Part shown: piece after piece, positions 10,270 through 20,211 of the stretch | Layout: each line of letters opens with the position of its first letter | Numbering within the stretch: the first letter of the stretch is position 1 | Assembly: GCF_905147365.1 (NCBI RefSeq) | Contig: NC_056409.1 | Span: 20,899,001 to 20,963,000, forward strand | DNA from: Aricia agestis | Lineage: Eukaryota; Arthropoda; Insecta; Lepidoptera; Lycaenidae | Direction: 5' to 3' | Length of the DNA: 64,000 bases | Program-made: the position numbers and the translations under genes | The notes under the pieces: model-generated | Told to the model about the DNA's origin: nothing | Databases searched by the model: none | What the model saw: the letters and a program-made list of their open reading frames with translations, nothing else

Positions 10270-11490
10270 AGCTACCCCATGTTGGCATCACATTATTGAC
10301 ACCTTAGAATCTTGTTTGTAAATACTTTGAATGACACTAATAGGATTTTCTGATAAAGTATTTAAAAAAAATTACTTGTTATTGGGTCCTATTATAGAAT
10401 TATAAAAAGTACTAAAACGTAGAAGCAAATTAAATAAAATATAATTTGAGAAATTGATTGAAGAAACACGATTTGATTTTAATTTAAATCTTAAGATGAA
10501 ACTTAAATTTAAAAACCCAATTTTAACAGGCTTCGTTTGATTAATTGTTATTAAATTTAGCGTTAAACTTTGATTAGTAAATAAATTAAGCGAAACGTAA
10601 ATCTTTTGTAGATCCAAACAAAAGATTTTGCTCATTAAAAAAAGATCAGATCGTCGGTAAACACGGTGCCGGAGATTTAAAAAATATTTCGCCGCGGAAA
10701 ACCTCCGAAAGGAGCGAAACAAAAAGTCGATTCGGAAAGTTGGCAACTTGTAATTTGGAGTCGGGACTATCGGATTGTCGGAATCAACTTGGCTGAGCGG
10801 AACAGGCGTGTTTAAATTCATTTGCGAGGCGCCCTCAATTGAAGGCTGTCATACGTGTGGATGCTGATTTGTCTTGACGCGTTTTTGCTTTACATGCCGA
10901 ATGGAAATAATTGAAAAGTAAAGCTCCAAATAAAAAAGAAAGAGCGCTATAAAAAATTACTTTTCATTTAATTATTTTAAAGCTCAGTCGATCTATTCGG
11001 GTAGTATTAGTAATAATTTGTCTCGATTGACATTGTTCAAAATGTACAAGAAGTCATTTTGACAGTACAAGAAGTAATCCCACCAAAAACATTTTTTTTT
11101 CATAATATGGGGCTCGGCTTTTTAACCATGGCCAGTGTCACGTAAAATATGGCGGGAAAAAAATCACAAAATTTAAAGTCGTTTTTTCAGATGATCGTCA
11201 AGTTGAAAGTCTAGTAAAAGTCTAAAAAAGTAGTCAGTAAAGTCAACGAGTCAAGTCAGTTGTTTTAGTAAAGTGGTAGACACTTTAAAATCAATAAAAC
11301 TTTCGATGGAGTTTTGGAGGGAACACAAAATGGCACGTTTCTTGAAGTTGTATCACTTGCCCACACGTCTTGTGGACGATATCGAATATTTAATGGTTAA
11401 TATTCTACCAACATTACACATTAAAAACCGAAATAACACAATTTTAGGAAAATAATACAAAACCACAACGCCATTCTTTTGTATTCCCAG
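10270..11490. other. Unassigned AT-rich DNA with a 149-codon minus-strand frame
   Basis: The frame at 10372-10821 (minus) is the second longest in the window, but its product is Leu/Asn/Ile/Ser-rich with no domain, typical of AT-rich non-coding DNA, and no promoter or splice context is seen. At about 11064-11092 a phrase ATCCCACCAAAAACATTTTT resembles the ends of the inverted-repeat element at 35.68 kb. Confidence 0.4.
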
Positions 11491-11645
11491 CAAAACACAC
11501 CAAAAACATTGTTGTAAAATGTTGCCGAGACGATCACATAAGGTTTACCCTGTGAAAAAAATATGAGAAATGAAATCTCATGTAGAGCCAAGCTTCTGAA
11601 TCTACACGGCCTAAATCTACTGACCCTAACTTAAACAAATTAATT
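11490..11645 (+). repeat. Single-arm relative of the 9.3-9.66 kb foldback
   Basis: Shares ACCAAAAACATTGTTGTAAA, TGCCGAGACGATCACATAAG, GGTTTACCCTGTGAAAAA, ATCTCATGTAGAG and TAACTTAAACAAATT with the left half of the 9.3 kb element, in the same order and direction. The inverted second arm is missing. Confidence 0.65.
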
Positions 11646-11740
11646 TGTATGTTTTGAGTGCTTTTAAAAATTGCAAAAAATAAAAGATAAATTATCAAGT
11701 GATGAACGATTTTGTAGACAAACGAAATTGCAGTCAACAT

Positions 11741-12182
11741 CTTGTATTATATCTATACATATTCATATTATAAAACAAAGTCGCTTTTTTTCCCTCATGT
11801 CCATTTGTTTCCTTTAATCTTTAAAACTGCGCAACGGATTTTGATGATTCTTTCAATGTTAGATAGCCTATTTATAGAGGAAGGTTATAGGCTACATTTT
11901 ATCACGTTAAAACTAATAGGAGCGAAGAAATAGAGAAAAATGTGGAATAAACGGGAAAAAATGTTTGAAAGGGCTAACTTGAACGCGCTAATCTCAGGAA
12001 CTACTAGTCCGATTTGAAAAATTTGAATTTGAAAGGGCCTATCTTGCGAACTACTGGAGCCATTTTTATGTTATTTGGCACCGATAAGAAGTACACCACG
12101 TGAAGGCTATCGATTTTAATCATTTTTTCAGTGGCTATTATGTATTTTATACCCGTGCGATGCCGAGGCGGGTCGCTAGTAC
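11741..12182 (+). repeat. Lepidopteran retroelement fragment (ACAAAGTCGC...GGGTCGCTAGT)
   Basis: Starts TATAAAACAAAGTCGCTTTT, then ACTGCGCAACGGATTTTGATG, AGGAAGGTTATAGGCTAC, and ends CGTGCGATGCCGAGGCGGGT followed by CGCTAGTAC. I recognise the order as a common lepidopteran interspersed repeat, probably an RTE-like non-autonomous copy. Two open frames of 63 and 82 codons cross it and are not coding. Confidence 0.65.
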
Positions 12183-12429
12183 TTATATAAGTTTATGTCT
12201 ATTACTATTTGTTTCTAAATCTCCTTACCATTACACAAGGTATACGCACAAAGAAAACTTTTTCATAGAAGGATCAACAGATTTATATTTACGAAGAGAT
12301 TACATTAAAACATATTTAGAGAGGTTTTATTTTAATATTTTGTTCTGAGTTCTTACGGCTTTTATGAGGAGCTCAAGTCTTTACGCGTACAGGTTATTTT
12401 ACTACATATCCCACCTGCTGCTTCCCACA

Positions 12430-12835
12430 CAACTCTGTTAGTACTACAAACGTATGTTTAGTTAATACTCATGTCTATTTGTTGCATAAAATATTCTAGT
12501 TTATATGTGGTTTGCAGCTATATCGCATAGTATTTGCTAGCATTACGGAATACTATCTGACCCGGAAAATGCTTTGCCATAAAATATATACCTACATTTT
12601 TTTCATATTAGATAATGGAGAATTCTTTACCAATACCTAAAAAAATGTATCAAAATCCAAGTACACCAATAATTCTGTATATTAGGTGAACCACGTTGTA
12701 GCTACTTAGTAGGTACACCAATTTTCCCTCTGATAAAGTATCTACATGCCCGATTTCATCTTAATCGGTTCTGCAGTTTTAGTATTCAGAAGAGGTAACA
12801 GTTAAACTTTTTCGCATTAAAAAAATTATAAACTC
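12430..12835 (+). repeat. Diverged RTE-type tail
   Basis: Only the end is recognisable: GATAAAGTATCTACATGCCC, GATTTCATCTTAATCGGTTC and AGAAGAGGTAACAG, then a degraded TTTTCGCATT. It is older than the copies at 2.8 and 12.9 kb. The upstream part of this interval is unassigned. Confidence 0.45.
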
Positions 12836-12869
12836 TGTATAACAAATGAATATAATATTATTATTCTGT

Positions 12870-13050
12870 ACTAGATGATGCCCGCAAATCCGTTGCGCCA
12901 AAATTCGTATTGCGCAGGAACCGTACATTTTTTCAGGATAAAAACTATCCTATGTTTTTTCCCGGGACTCATAGTATATCCATGCCAAATTTCAGCAAAA
13001 TCGGTTCAGCGGTTTGAGCGTGAAGTGGTAACAGGCAGATATTATGTACA
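12870..13050 (+). repeat. RTE-type retroelement tail
   Basis: Begins ACTAGATGATGCCCGCAAAT, passes GCGCCAAAATTCGTATTGCG and TTTTTTCCCGGGACTC, and reaches AGCGGTTTGAGCGTGAAGTG, then GTAACAGGC, where homology stops. A 93-codon frame over it is incidental. Confidence 0.7.
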
Positions 13051-13305
13051 TCGAAATACATGGGGCATAAAATATAATTTATGCCGCGGCCTGTGTAAAG
13101 TGTATTTTGTTTGTGCTATGGGAGGAATAACATCCTTCAATAAAACATTCGCATAAAACTTTACTACCCACTTTTGATTCTGCTCCTGGTCCAGACTGGT
13201 TGTCGCCCTGTAGACAGTAGGGATGGGCGGCGAACGTCGATATCTTGAAGTGTTGCTTTACCTCTTACGGCCGCACTCGACATTAAATGGTAATAGAACT
13301 TTAAT

Positions 13306-14102
13306 TTAAGGGGCTTAGAACACCTAAATGCGAGATTTGGAAGAGGAATGTCTGTATGATAGAATGCGGAACTTGTATTGAGAAAGATATATAATAGCTA
13401 GCTGTCCCGGTAAACTTCGTGTCTCTTTAAAACCTTCCCTGGACTTCTACGAATATTTTAAGACTAAAATTAGCCCAACCCGTTCAGCCGTTTTCGAATT
13501 TTAGCGTTACTAACATAATTGAAAATCAATTTTTGTATATTTGACTTTTAAGTATTATCACAAATCTTTTGTATGGGAGTATAGAAAAGTGTTGTTTTTA
13601 GACTTTTTCAGGAAATTTAAATATTTTTTTTTAGAATTTTACTCTCCGTAAGAACCATCCTCGTACTTCAAGGAATATTTAAAAAAAAGAATTAGCGAAA
13701 TCGGTCCAACCGTTCTCGAGTTTTGCGCTTAGCAACACATTCAGCGACTCATTTTTATATTATAGACATTTTTATATTATAGATTATTCAGAATATATGC
13801 TAGTTCCATAGTGTTTTCAAAACACGATGCAACTTATTTTAAGGTACTACTTAAACATAGGTACCTCTAATAAAATCTTAAAATACTCGATATGTGTAGT
13901 AAATTGCACTCAATAATTATTTAATTTATGGATAATATTTGGCTACCAGTGTACTACTGCTATAGTGTTTTTTTTAAATAAATCCTTAATTAGCAGTAAT
14001 CAAGTATTTTCCACAATCAGAGTAGACTTAGCGTACGTGCGTGTGCGTTGTGAATGTATGCAATTGTCAGTCAATTTCGATTAGCTCTTCTAAGCCCCTT
14101 AA
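13306..14102. mobile_element. TTAA-flanked element (piggyBac-type MITE candidate)
   Basis: An 11-bp inverted end GGGGCTTAGAA at 13310-13320 is matched at 14088-14098, and both ends abut TTAA (13306-13309, 14099-14102), the target used by piggyBac transposases. Length between the TTAA sites is 789 bp with no coding frame. The short TIR leaves some doubt. A second repeat (13398-13775) lies inside, so either the element was larger and captured it or the repeat jumped in later. Confidence 0.5.
13398..13775 (+). repeat. Lepidopteran repeat (CTAGCTGTCCCGG...TTATATTATAGA)
   Basis: Starts GCTAGCTGTCCCGGTAAACT, contains two variants of the phrase AATTAGCGAAATCGGTCCAA / CGTTC(T)CGAGTTTT(A)GCG, and ends TTTTTATATTATAGAC. 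Typical retroelement-derived tail with the 'CCGTTCTCGAGTTTTGCG' block. Nested in the TTAA-flanked element. Confidence 0.6.
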
Positions 14103-14183
14103 TGAAGAGTTTGACAGATAATGTGGTATGGGGCTTATATCAAAATCTTCATTTTATTGTAGTTAAGTAATTAATGTTCGTCT

Positions 14184-14222
14184 GATTCTAACTGTCGCAC
14201 TAAGAGTGCGACAGTTAGAATC
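14184..14222. repeat. Perfect 18-bp-arm hairpin
   Basis: Left arm GATTCTAACTGTCGCACT (14184-14201), loop AAG, exact inverse at 14205-14222. Too short for a transposon by itself. Confidence 0.75.
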
Positions 14223-14454
14223 CATTCATACAAAGACTGGCGAGATGATTGATGTATTTTTAAATAAATCCTTCAATATTGGAACAGGCAGCCTAAAGTC
14301 GCACTCACCAACTTTTTCCCGTTAGCTGCGAAATAAGTATAGTATTCCGCAAAAAATCATTACGAATAAAATATTAAAATTTTTCAAGCAATGAAATTCG
14401 AACTATTAGAAGGTTCCTGCTGTTAGTTCCGTACAAAAATATGTCTCTCAAATA

Positions 14455-14890
14455 TCATCGCGAGAAACATCGACGTTCCCCACAACCCTAGCGGGGTTCG
14501 CGGCAAGTAAAATTCTGTTTGTAAACAGAAAGCTCGCGGCGAGGACGGAATACAAAACGAAAGAAAACTGCTAATTATTATCACATTCCCAATTAAATAG
14601 CCTTCTAGTTTCGGCCGTTACCGCCTTCATTGCCGTCTTAATTATCGGCCGAAAACCCCGGGCCGGTCGAGGGTCAATGCGCCGGTACCAGGTAGAGATC
14701 ATAAATTCAATTACTCGTTCGTCTACTGTCGAGAAAAACAGTAAGGGATTTGACGTTACACACTTAGAAAACTGTTTTGGCGCTTGTTGGTGGAGACAGA
14801 GGTCGCTTACGCCGGACCGTCCTTAGCATCAAAGACAGTAAATTTAGAAAAATTAAGTAGAGAGTCGAAAACATTTACAATTACATTTTA
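14455..14890. other. GC-richer, apparently single-copy island
   Basis: Contains no recognised repeat and several palindromic GC words (TCGGCCGTTACCGCC, TTAATTATCGGCCGAAAA, CCCCGGGCCGGTCGAGG) next to homeodomain-like TAATTA cores (AATTATTATC, TTAATTATCG). No splice-flanked open frame was found. It may be a regulatory element; this is inference only. Confidence 0.3.
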
Positions 14891-14894
14891 AAAA

Positions 14895-15330
14895 GATAAA
14901 ACCGACTTCAAAATTGTACGTAGTTGAGAATTTAAATTCCCTATCTCCAAAACTGCTGAACCGATTTTGTTGAAAATTGCAGCATTCCCTAAGTTGAACA
15001 ATACCAACAATAAAAGAATAACTACTTAAATCGGACCTGTAGTTCCGGAGATATACAAACACAAACGTAAAAAAACATACATATGTGGGGTATGCGTGGT
15101 AGCGCGATGCAGGAATGTGGCGCTAATTGTGGATACCGCCAGTCGCCACACATATTACATAATATATACATACATACATACATACATACACTTTTGATGT
15201 TTGGTACATTTGTTCAGACGCTGATATATACTAACATATAGGATAATTGGGCAATACTGGAAATATTACATACATACACATTACACATCGAATTGATACC
15301 CTCCTTTTTTTAAAGTTGGTTAAAAATGGC
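14895..15330 (-). repeat. AACCGACTT-ended repeat with (TACA)n microsatellite
   Basis: Begins AAAACCGACTTCAAAATTG, continues TCTCCAAAACTGCTGAACCG and TTCCGGAGATATACAAACAC, has a (TACA)n run at 15166-15190, and ends with CTCCTTTTTTTAAAGTTGGTTAAAAA. The inverted pair 'AACCGACTT ... AAGTTGGTTA' brackets it. Related phrases occur at 43.1, 48.84, 49.1 and 49.93 kb. Orientation is uncertain. Confidence 0.55.
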
Positions 15331-15574
15331 GTTGAAAATGATTTAAGATGAAGTCTAGTTCGTGACTAGTTTACAGATTAGCAGACGACTCCCATTCCGT
15401 GTGGAGTGGGTTTAGTGAAACGTGCTGCACTAATGACGATTAGCTGGTTATGAATAGCTTCTTTTATTTTCTTTTTACCAGACGCTTTCTATTTCCATTT
15501 TTGCCAAAAGGATAATGATTATTATAGTTGTATACTTTAAAGGCTGACATCTAATATAATATATTTAATACAAG

Positions 15575-15931
15575 CTCTAGGGCAGGGGTCACCAAATGAC
15601 AGACCGCGGTCCGCAACCCGGCCCGCCGACCCATTGTGTGCGGACCAAGCATGTTCGAAGATGATCTTCGTTCATCTTAGGACTTTAACATCTTCAGGAT
15701 TTAATGTCAATATCTATAGCTTGCACCAATATTTCACTCCAAACTTCAAAGAGATAATTAGCTACAAGAAAATGGTTACTTTTCTCATTAATATCTAAAA
15801 AATACCTTTGTAATTTCCGTAATTATACCTATGTTTCATATTTTTTTTATATTAAATGTGTGGACCGCTAAGGTCATTTCATATCTTAAAACGGACCCCA
15901 GCAAAACTAATTGGTGACCCCTGCTCTAGGG
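15575..15931. mobile_element. hAT non-autonomous transposon with 8-bp target duplication
   Basis: The element (15583-15923, 341 bp) starts CAGGGGTCACCAAATGACAG and ends TTGGTGACCCCTG, giving 13-bp perfect terminal repeats. CTCTAGGG is duplicated on both sides (15575-15582, 15924-15931). Eight-bp duplications plus CAGGGGTCACCAA termini are characteristic of hAT (Charlie-like) transposons. Next to the left end is GACCGCGGTCCGC, and near the right end GTGGACCGC, a subterminal motif pair. No transposase is encoded, so it must be mobilised in trans. Confidence 0.92.
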
Positions 15932-16009
15932 CTTTCCTTTGAATAAGAGTCAGGTTTTGTCACTGCATGTATACAGCTGCAGTACTGGTCCACCGTAGCG
16001 CCTAAGCTG

Positions 16010-16140
16010 CTAATCCGATTTCCATTTATGAAGTCGTTATAATTGATTATCTGACACAAGTTCTATAGAGACACAAGTTCTCTATAGAACTTGTGTCAGA
16101 CAATCAATTATAACGACTTCATAAATGGAAATCGGATTAG
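16010..16140. repeat. 61-bp-arm hairpin with one mismatch
   Basis: The left arm (16010-16070) starts CTAATCCGATTTCCATTTAT and ends TTCTATAGAG; its inverse occupies 16080-16140 with one substitution (GATTATCTG versus GATTGTCTG). The 9-nt loop ACACAAGTT repeats part of the arm. Near-perfect identity implies a recent inverted duplication or ongoing correction. No coding potential. Confidence 0.9.
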
Positions 16141-16149
16141 ATAAATAAG

Positions 16150-16227
16150 ATGAAATTTTTAAAAACCATACATTAAATTCTGTGCTCTATAGCACAGAAT
16201 TTAATGTATGGTTTTTAAAAATTTCAT
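16150..16227. repeat. Perfect 37-bp-arm hairpin, adjacent to the previous one
   Basis: The left arm starts ATGAAATTTTTAAAAACCAT and ends TTCTGTGCT (16150-16186); CTAT forms the loop; the exact inverse fills 16191-16227. Only 9 bp separate it from the 61-bp-arm hairpin. Confidence 0.9.
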
Positions 16228-16955
16228 TTTAATAATATTTTCATCGAATCTGTTTTCATTCAAGATAAATAAAATGTAAAAGGTAGCGCAGTTCAGTTAA
16301 AGACAATAATTTAGAGTGCAAGAAATTGTTTGTAACAAAAAGCGTATTTTATTACAATTCAATGTAAACAATAAAGGTGAGTTTCAGTGTAAAGTATGAC
16401 GTCACTCAGTAATGCATTGAAGCAATTATAAATTAGTTTTATGTACCGCTGCTGGTCTGCAGCCAAACACTTCAAATACAAACTCATAAGTTTACTCAAA
16501 CCACCAGAATCGCATCCGACACTTGTAATTAAAATAGCATATTTTTTGTCCGTGGCAACGCACTCCTTGGATAATTTTTTTATCAGCCTTGCAATTTCTT
16601 GTATCTTTTTAAAAAGACAAGAGAGAGGGATCGATGTAAAGAAAACAACATATTATAAACAAACAATTACATCTTTATAACATGAGAGGAGAAACATCTA
16701 ACATCCAAAAATCAATACCAGTAAGCAAACACAGACTTAAGAAAAACATAGACGCACAAAAAGATTATGACGTCATGACCACAGAGCTCGTAATGCACAG
16801 ACTCAGCTAATTAGCAGCCTTTGAGTTGCCGCAACATTGTATCGCGCTAGCAAAGTACGATCGAATATTGGAATTTACTTTAACGCCGAGGGTATTATGG
16901 CCGGTACATATTTATTCCGAACTAGCGTGTGTGTACAATGTATGTTTATATTAGC
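16228..16955. other. Unassigned DNA
   Basis: Two plus-strand open frames (16441-16680, 79 codons; 16837-17031, 64 codons) have no motif and no gene context. TGACGTCA-like words occur at about 16397 (ATGACGTCACT) and 16768 (ATGACGTCATG), which could be CRE/AP-1-type sites but may be chance. Confidence 0.35.
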
Positions 16956-17270
16956 ACTAGTTGTCCCGGCAAACGTTTCTTTGCCATATAAAGTATTTCG
17001 CCCATATTATTTTTTTGGAGTGACTGAATAAGTATGCCACCATGCCACCATCCCTATCTCGTCGCACAAACAATGGTCGCCGTCAGTCTCGAGTTGTAAT
17101 AATTTACTATTATTTATTGAAGAAATGCACTTATCAATTATAATAATTACCCAGTAGCCGATTCTCAGACCCACTGAATATGCATATAAAATTTGGTTAA
17201 AATCAGTAAAGCCGTTTCGGAGGAGTACGCGGCCTAGCATTATGACACGAGATTTTTATATATAAGATTA
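16956..17270 (+). repeat. Retroelement-derived repeat (CCCGGCAAACG...TATATAAGATTA)
   Basis: Starts ACTAGTTGTCCCGGCAAACG, then TTTGCCATATAAAGTATTTC; the end reads TTGGTTAAAATCAGTAAAGC, CGTTTCGGAGGAGTACGCGG and TTTTATATATAAGATTA. Copies in the same family lie at 22.82 kb (plus) and 50.3 kb (minus). Confidence 0.65.
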
Positions 17271-17300
17271 CATTGAGAGACACACGATTCTTCGTTATGT

Positions 17301-17545
17301 GTCAGAGAAGTTGATTCCTAGGCAGTAAGCACATGGAGGACCTACCTAGTTTGGTCGCGTTACGTCAAACCTAGCCAATAGATCACAATAATTTTGATCT
17401 AGCGAGATCGCAGACTGTATGGGCGTCGCAGACTCGTTCACACAAAAAGTGTGTCATCTGCGATCTCCCCTATTGACACTGAATTGACATAATCCGACCG
17501 ACGTTGGTCTATCAACTGCCTAGGAATCAATTTCCTCGATGGTAC
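17301..17545 (-). mobile_element. GTACCATC-ended MITE, copy 1, with internal insertion
   Basis: The ends TCAGAGAAGTTGATTCCTAG and (inverse) GTACCATCGAGGAAATTGAT match the elements at 18.25 and 23.61 kb read on the opposite strand; the inner word GGTCGCGTTACGTCAAACC is shared. It is about 85 bp longer than those copies. The extra bases (about 17385-17470) carry their own inverted pair GCGAGATCGCAGA / TCTGCGATCTC, so a tiny palindromic element seems to have inserted. Confidence 0.75.
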
Positions 17546-17599
17546 CTATAGTACGGTAGTTGGTTACTTAATCAATCCTAAATTGATACATAAAAAATA

Positions 17600-18240
17600 C
17601 ATTTTGCATTATTTAAAGTTAAATACCTATATTATCATTTATAATTATCATTTTTAGTAAAAATATATCAACGTTAGACTTCTTAGAAGTTCTTTTAGAC
17701 AGTTACTTGGCAAATCGATATTATGAATGCAAAGTGCATTGTGCGAAGTACAATTATGTATATTGTATATTGTAACACAAATACGAGTTCCTGAAACGTC
17801 GTTGAATAGGGAAGTTCGAGCGCTAAGACAAAGTGTCATCATCTATCGTAAAATTGGCTTTGTGTCTGCCCGACGGACATTAATTTGGGGAATTCATTTC
17901 AAACGGAAACAAACAAAATAAGCCGGCAGATAAGTCTGCGTCTCCTCTCGGATATCGGATCATAACTTCCAAATCCACCTGTAAATGTTTACGGAATTTT
18001 CCAATTTCCGCCCCCGCCCGCCCTCGCGAACTTATCTCATTTATTTTAATCAAAATACATCCTTCGTTTACACTTCGTCTCAATTAAAGTAACGAGTAAT
18101 ATTACGCTAATCTTTCATTACTCAAAACGTCTGAATACCAATACCTTAATGGAAACCGACTGCCCTAATTTCACCCTACGGAACGTGTTTTATAGATCGA
18201 TATTATTTAATTTTGTTGATGGCTGACGGCTAATATTTCT
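17600..18240. other. Single-copy stretch with GATA-like sites
   Basis: Three short open frames overlap on both strands at 17.65-18.08 kb but none has a motif. The part at 17920-18080 is GC-richer and holds AGATAAGTC and CTTATCTC, both GATA-factor consensus sites, plus CCCGCCCGCC. A regulatory role is possible but unproven. Confidence 0.3.
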
Positions 18241-18248
18241 TTAATTTT

Positions 18249-18406
18249 GTACCATCGAGGAAGTTGATTCCTATGCAATTGACAGACCAACGTTATTTGG
18301 TCATATGTCAAAACAATGTTAATTGTGATCTGTCAGCTGGGTTTGACGTAACGCAACCAAACTACTTAGGTTCCCGATTTGCATAGGAATCAACTTCTCT
18401 GATAGC
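18249..18406 (+). mobile_element. GTACCATC-ended MITE, copy 2
   Basis: Runs from GTACCATCGAGGAAGTTGAT to ATAGGAATCAACTTCTCTGA, 158 bp, with internal GACAGACCAACGTTATTTGG and GGGTTTGACGTAACGCAACC. The terminal repeats are imperfect (about 25 bp). No reading frame. The target duplication could not be settled because the ends themselves include GTAC. Confidence 0.8.
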
Positions 18407-18519
18407 AGGAGTACATCACAAAGTGTAAATTATGATGACTCAAAGTGATGGCATATATTATGTTGACCCGAGTCATGAATACGATATGGAAACCACAGTC
18501 ATTAAAATCGGTCCACCTA

Positions 18520-18600
18520 AGCTACGGTACACCGTAGCGCCTAAGCTACGGGGGCTACGCCGCTACGGCGCATGAAGCTTTAGTTTTATCGGAGCCGGAT
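18520..18600. repeat. CCGTAGC/GCTACGG cluster
   Basis: Dense alternation of GCTACGG and CCGTAGC words (CTAAGCTACGGTACACCGTA, GCGCCTAAGCTACGGGGGCT, ACGCCGCTACGGCG). The phrase ACCGTAGCGCCTAAGCT also occurs at 15991, just before the long hairpin at 16.01 kb, pointing to a shared element edge. Confidence 0.5.
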
Positions 18601-18681
18601 ATAATATAGGGCCACAATCCTAATTATTTTTTCCAAGTATAGTATTTCTTTTTAAAGGAATTGTCATTTTTATATATATAT

Positions 18682-18800
18682 AAAAAGGGCGCAAACGAGC
18701 AAACGGGTCACCTGATGGAAAGCATCTACCGTCGCTCATGGGCACTCGCAACATTAAAAGAGCTGCAGGTGCGTTGCCAGCCTTTTAAGAGAGAAAATAC
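18682..18800 (-). repeat. A-tailed retroelement 3' end, minus strand
   Basis: On the minus strand it reads ...TTAAAAGGCTGGCAACGCAC, CTGCAGCTCTTTTAATG, GGTGACCCGTTTGCTCGTTT and GCGCCCTTTTTATA. It is an old, 5'-truncated copy; the same tail is found at 30.3, 38.2, 63.7 kb (plus) and 33.1, 39.4 kb (minus). Confidence 0.75.
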
Positions 18801-19840
18801 ACTCTCTTCTTGAAATAATATTATCATTTGCGTTTTGAGGTAAGTCCTGGAGAGTTCTAGGTATAGGTCGAGATAGGAATTGAATTTTCATGTTTACTGT
18901 CTTATATTCTGTTCAGTGAGTTTTGCTATTTTCATGAGAATCGATGCTTGACTTACCCATTATTAAGAAATCTCAAAATTTTTGATCAATAATACGTACA
19001 ATGTTTTACAATTTACGGCGCTCAAAAAAACACTCTGCGGTGAACAGATAGTTGGTCGAAGTTAGTTCATAATAGAAGTTGTTCAAGGTTGATGTTTATT
19101 GCTGTTGGAGAGAGTTGGTCGCTCTCACCCCGTGATATATGGCGTTGTTTTCCTCGACTAGATTGTCTTAACCAGAGGACGCTCGATATCGTTAAGTGGT
19201 AGTTGTAGTACTCGTTTTAATTTGAATACATTATGCCTTGGACCTAAATTGTTATCTAAGTAACCATAATAATTACTCGAACTGTTTTTCCATACTAAAA
19301 ATTCCGTACATTTTTAACGTTTAATTTCGCTATCGAAACTGACGAATGCATTTTGAATATGTTATGATATTTTAACGATGTTGGAGATCTTTTTGAGTCC
19401 TTTAGTGTTATAGGGGCATATTCGTCTATCGTGGCCTTTGATCGACACCGATTGTGTGCTATAGATATCTCACCTAACATTACATAGTCACAGTAATAAT
19501 TGTACGTTTACTGCCGTACCTTGACGAAAACCGTCTATTAATAAATGTCAGTCTTTAATTAAATTCGGTTTGACATTTCAAAGAAGGAGGGCGAGCGTTT
19601 AATTTTAATCGACCACAAATATCATCGGGCCAGCATTCGGCCGTAATTACAGGTCACGCGGGACTCGGGAGAGGGACGCAGATAGCCGCGCCCGGGGGAG
19701 GGAAAGAGAGGGATGCGCCGATTGTCCTAGTTAACGAACTATAGGAGCATTGTTTGTCGCGACGACACGTAACTCGACAGAATATATAGTGCATCACATA
19801 CAATCTACAGAGTATGTAACAAAACATTTATATATTTTTT
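18801..19840. other. Unassigned DNA
   Basis: No gene recognised. At 19620-19735 a GC-rich patch (GGTCACGCGGGACTCGGGAG, GCGCCCGGGGGAGGG) follows AT-rich sequence; it contains no open frame and could be a regulatory island. A 61-codon minus-strand frame at 19295-19480 is without motif. Confidence 0.35.
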
Positions 19841-19844
19841 TAAT

Positions 19845-19945
19845 TGTAATTTTCCATCTTTTTAGTAAAAGATGACCCCGTGCGAGTTTCTTACGCCGAT
19901 TCTTCTCGCCGGGCTAGTTCCCGAACCAGTGGTAGGCACCAATGT
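19845..19945 (+). repeat. LINE 3'-end fragment (GTGCGAGTTTCTTACGCCG)
   Basis: Contains TAAAAGATGACCCCGTGCG, AGTTTCTTACGCCGATTCTT, CTCGCCGGGCTAGTTCCCGA and ACCAGTGGTAGGCAC. The same string of words is present at 60.79 kb. It is a familiar 3' untranslated block of lepidopteran LINEs, though I cannot say which clade. Confidence 0.6.
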
Positions 19946-19990
19946 AGTCCCGACGTTCAGAGAACTTTTGAGTTTTGCGTTTGAGTTTAT

Positions 19991-20211
19991 GTAATAATAC
20001 TTTAGGTTGTGTCACTTACATAGAGTTCACAGTTAAAGAAGCGCTGAAAGAGCTTTTTTTTTAGAACTTTTATATGGAAAAATTCATGACGGGGTGCTTG
20101 TCCATACAAATCACAAAAAAAAAAAAAATCTGCTACTTTCACAATGAATTCTATATTAGGGACCTATACACACCCTAAAGTATGATGACTTAGTTTTATT
20201 ACACCCCTGTA
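19991..20211. mobile_element. Palindromic MITE (ACAGGGGTGTAATAAAAC family)
   Basis: Left half: AATACTTTAGGTTGTGTCAC, GAGTTCACAGTTAAAGAAGC, GCGCTGAAAGAGC. Right half is its inverse: GCTACTTTCACAATGAATTC, ACACACCCTAAAGTATGATG and TTACACCCCTGTA. The whole element is thus one imperfect ~220-bp inverted repeat. I recognise it as a common lepidopteran foldback MITE; a left-arm fragment is at 56.08 kb. Confidence 0.75.

Noticed and set aside
10372..10821. 149-codon minus-strand open frame
   Set aside because: Product is Leu/Asn/Ile/Ser-rich without any domain, no start context, promoter or splice partners; expected by chance in AT-rich DNA.
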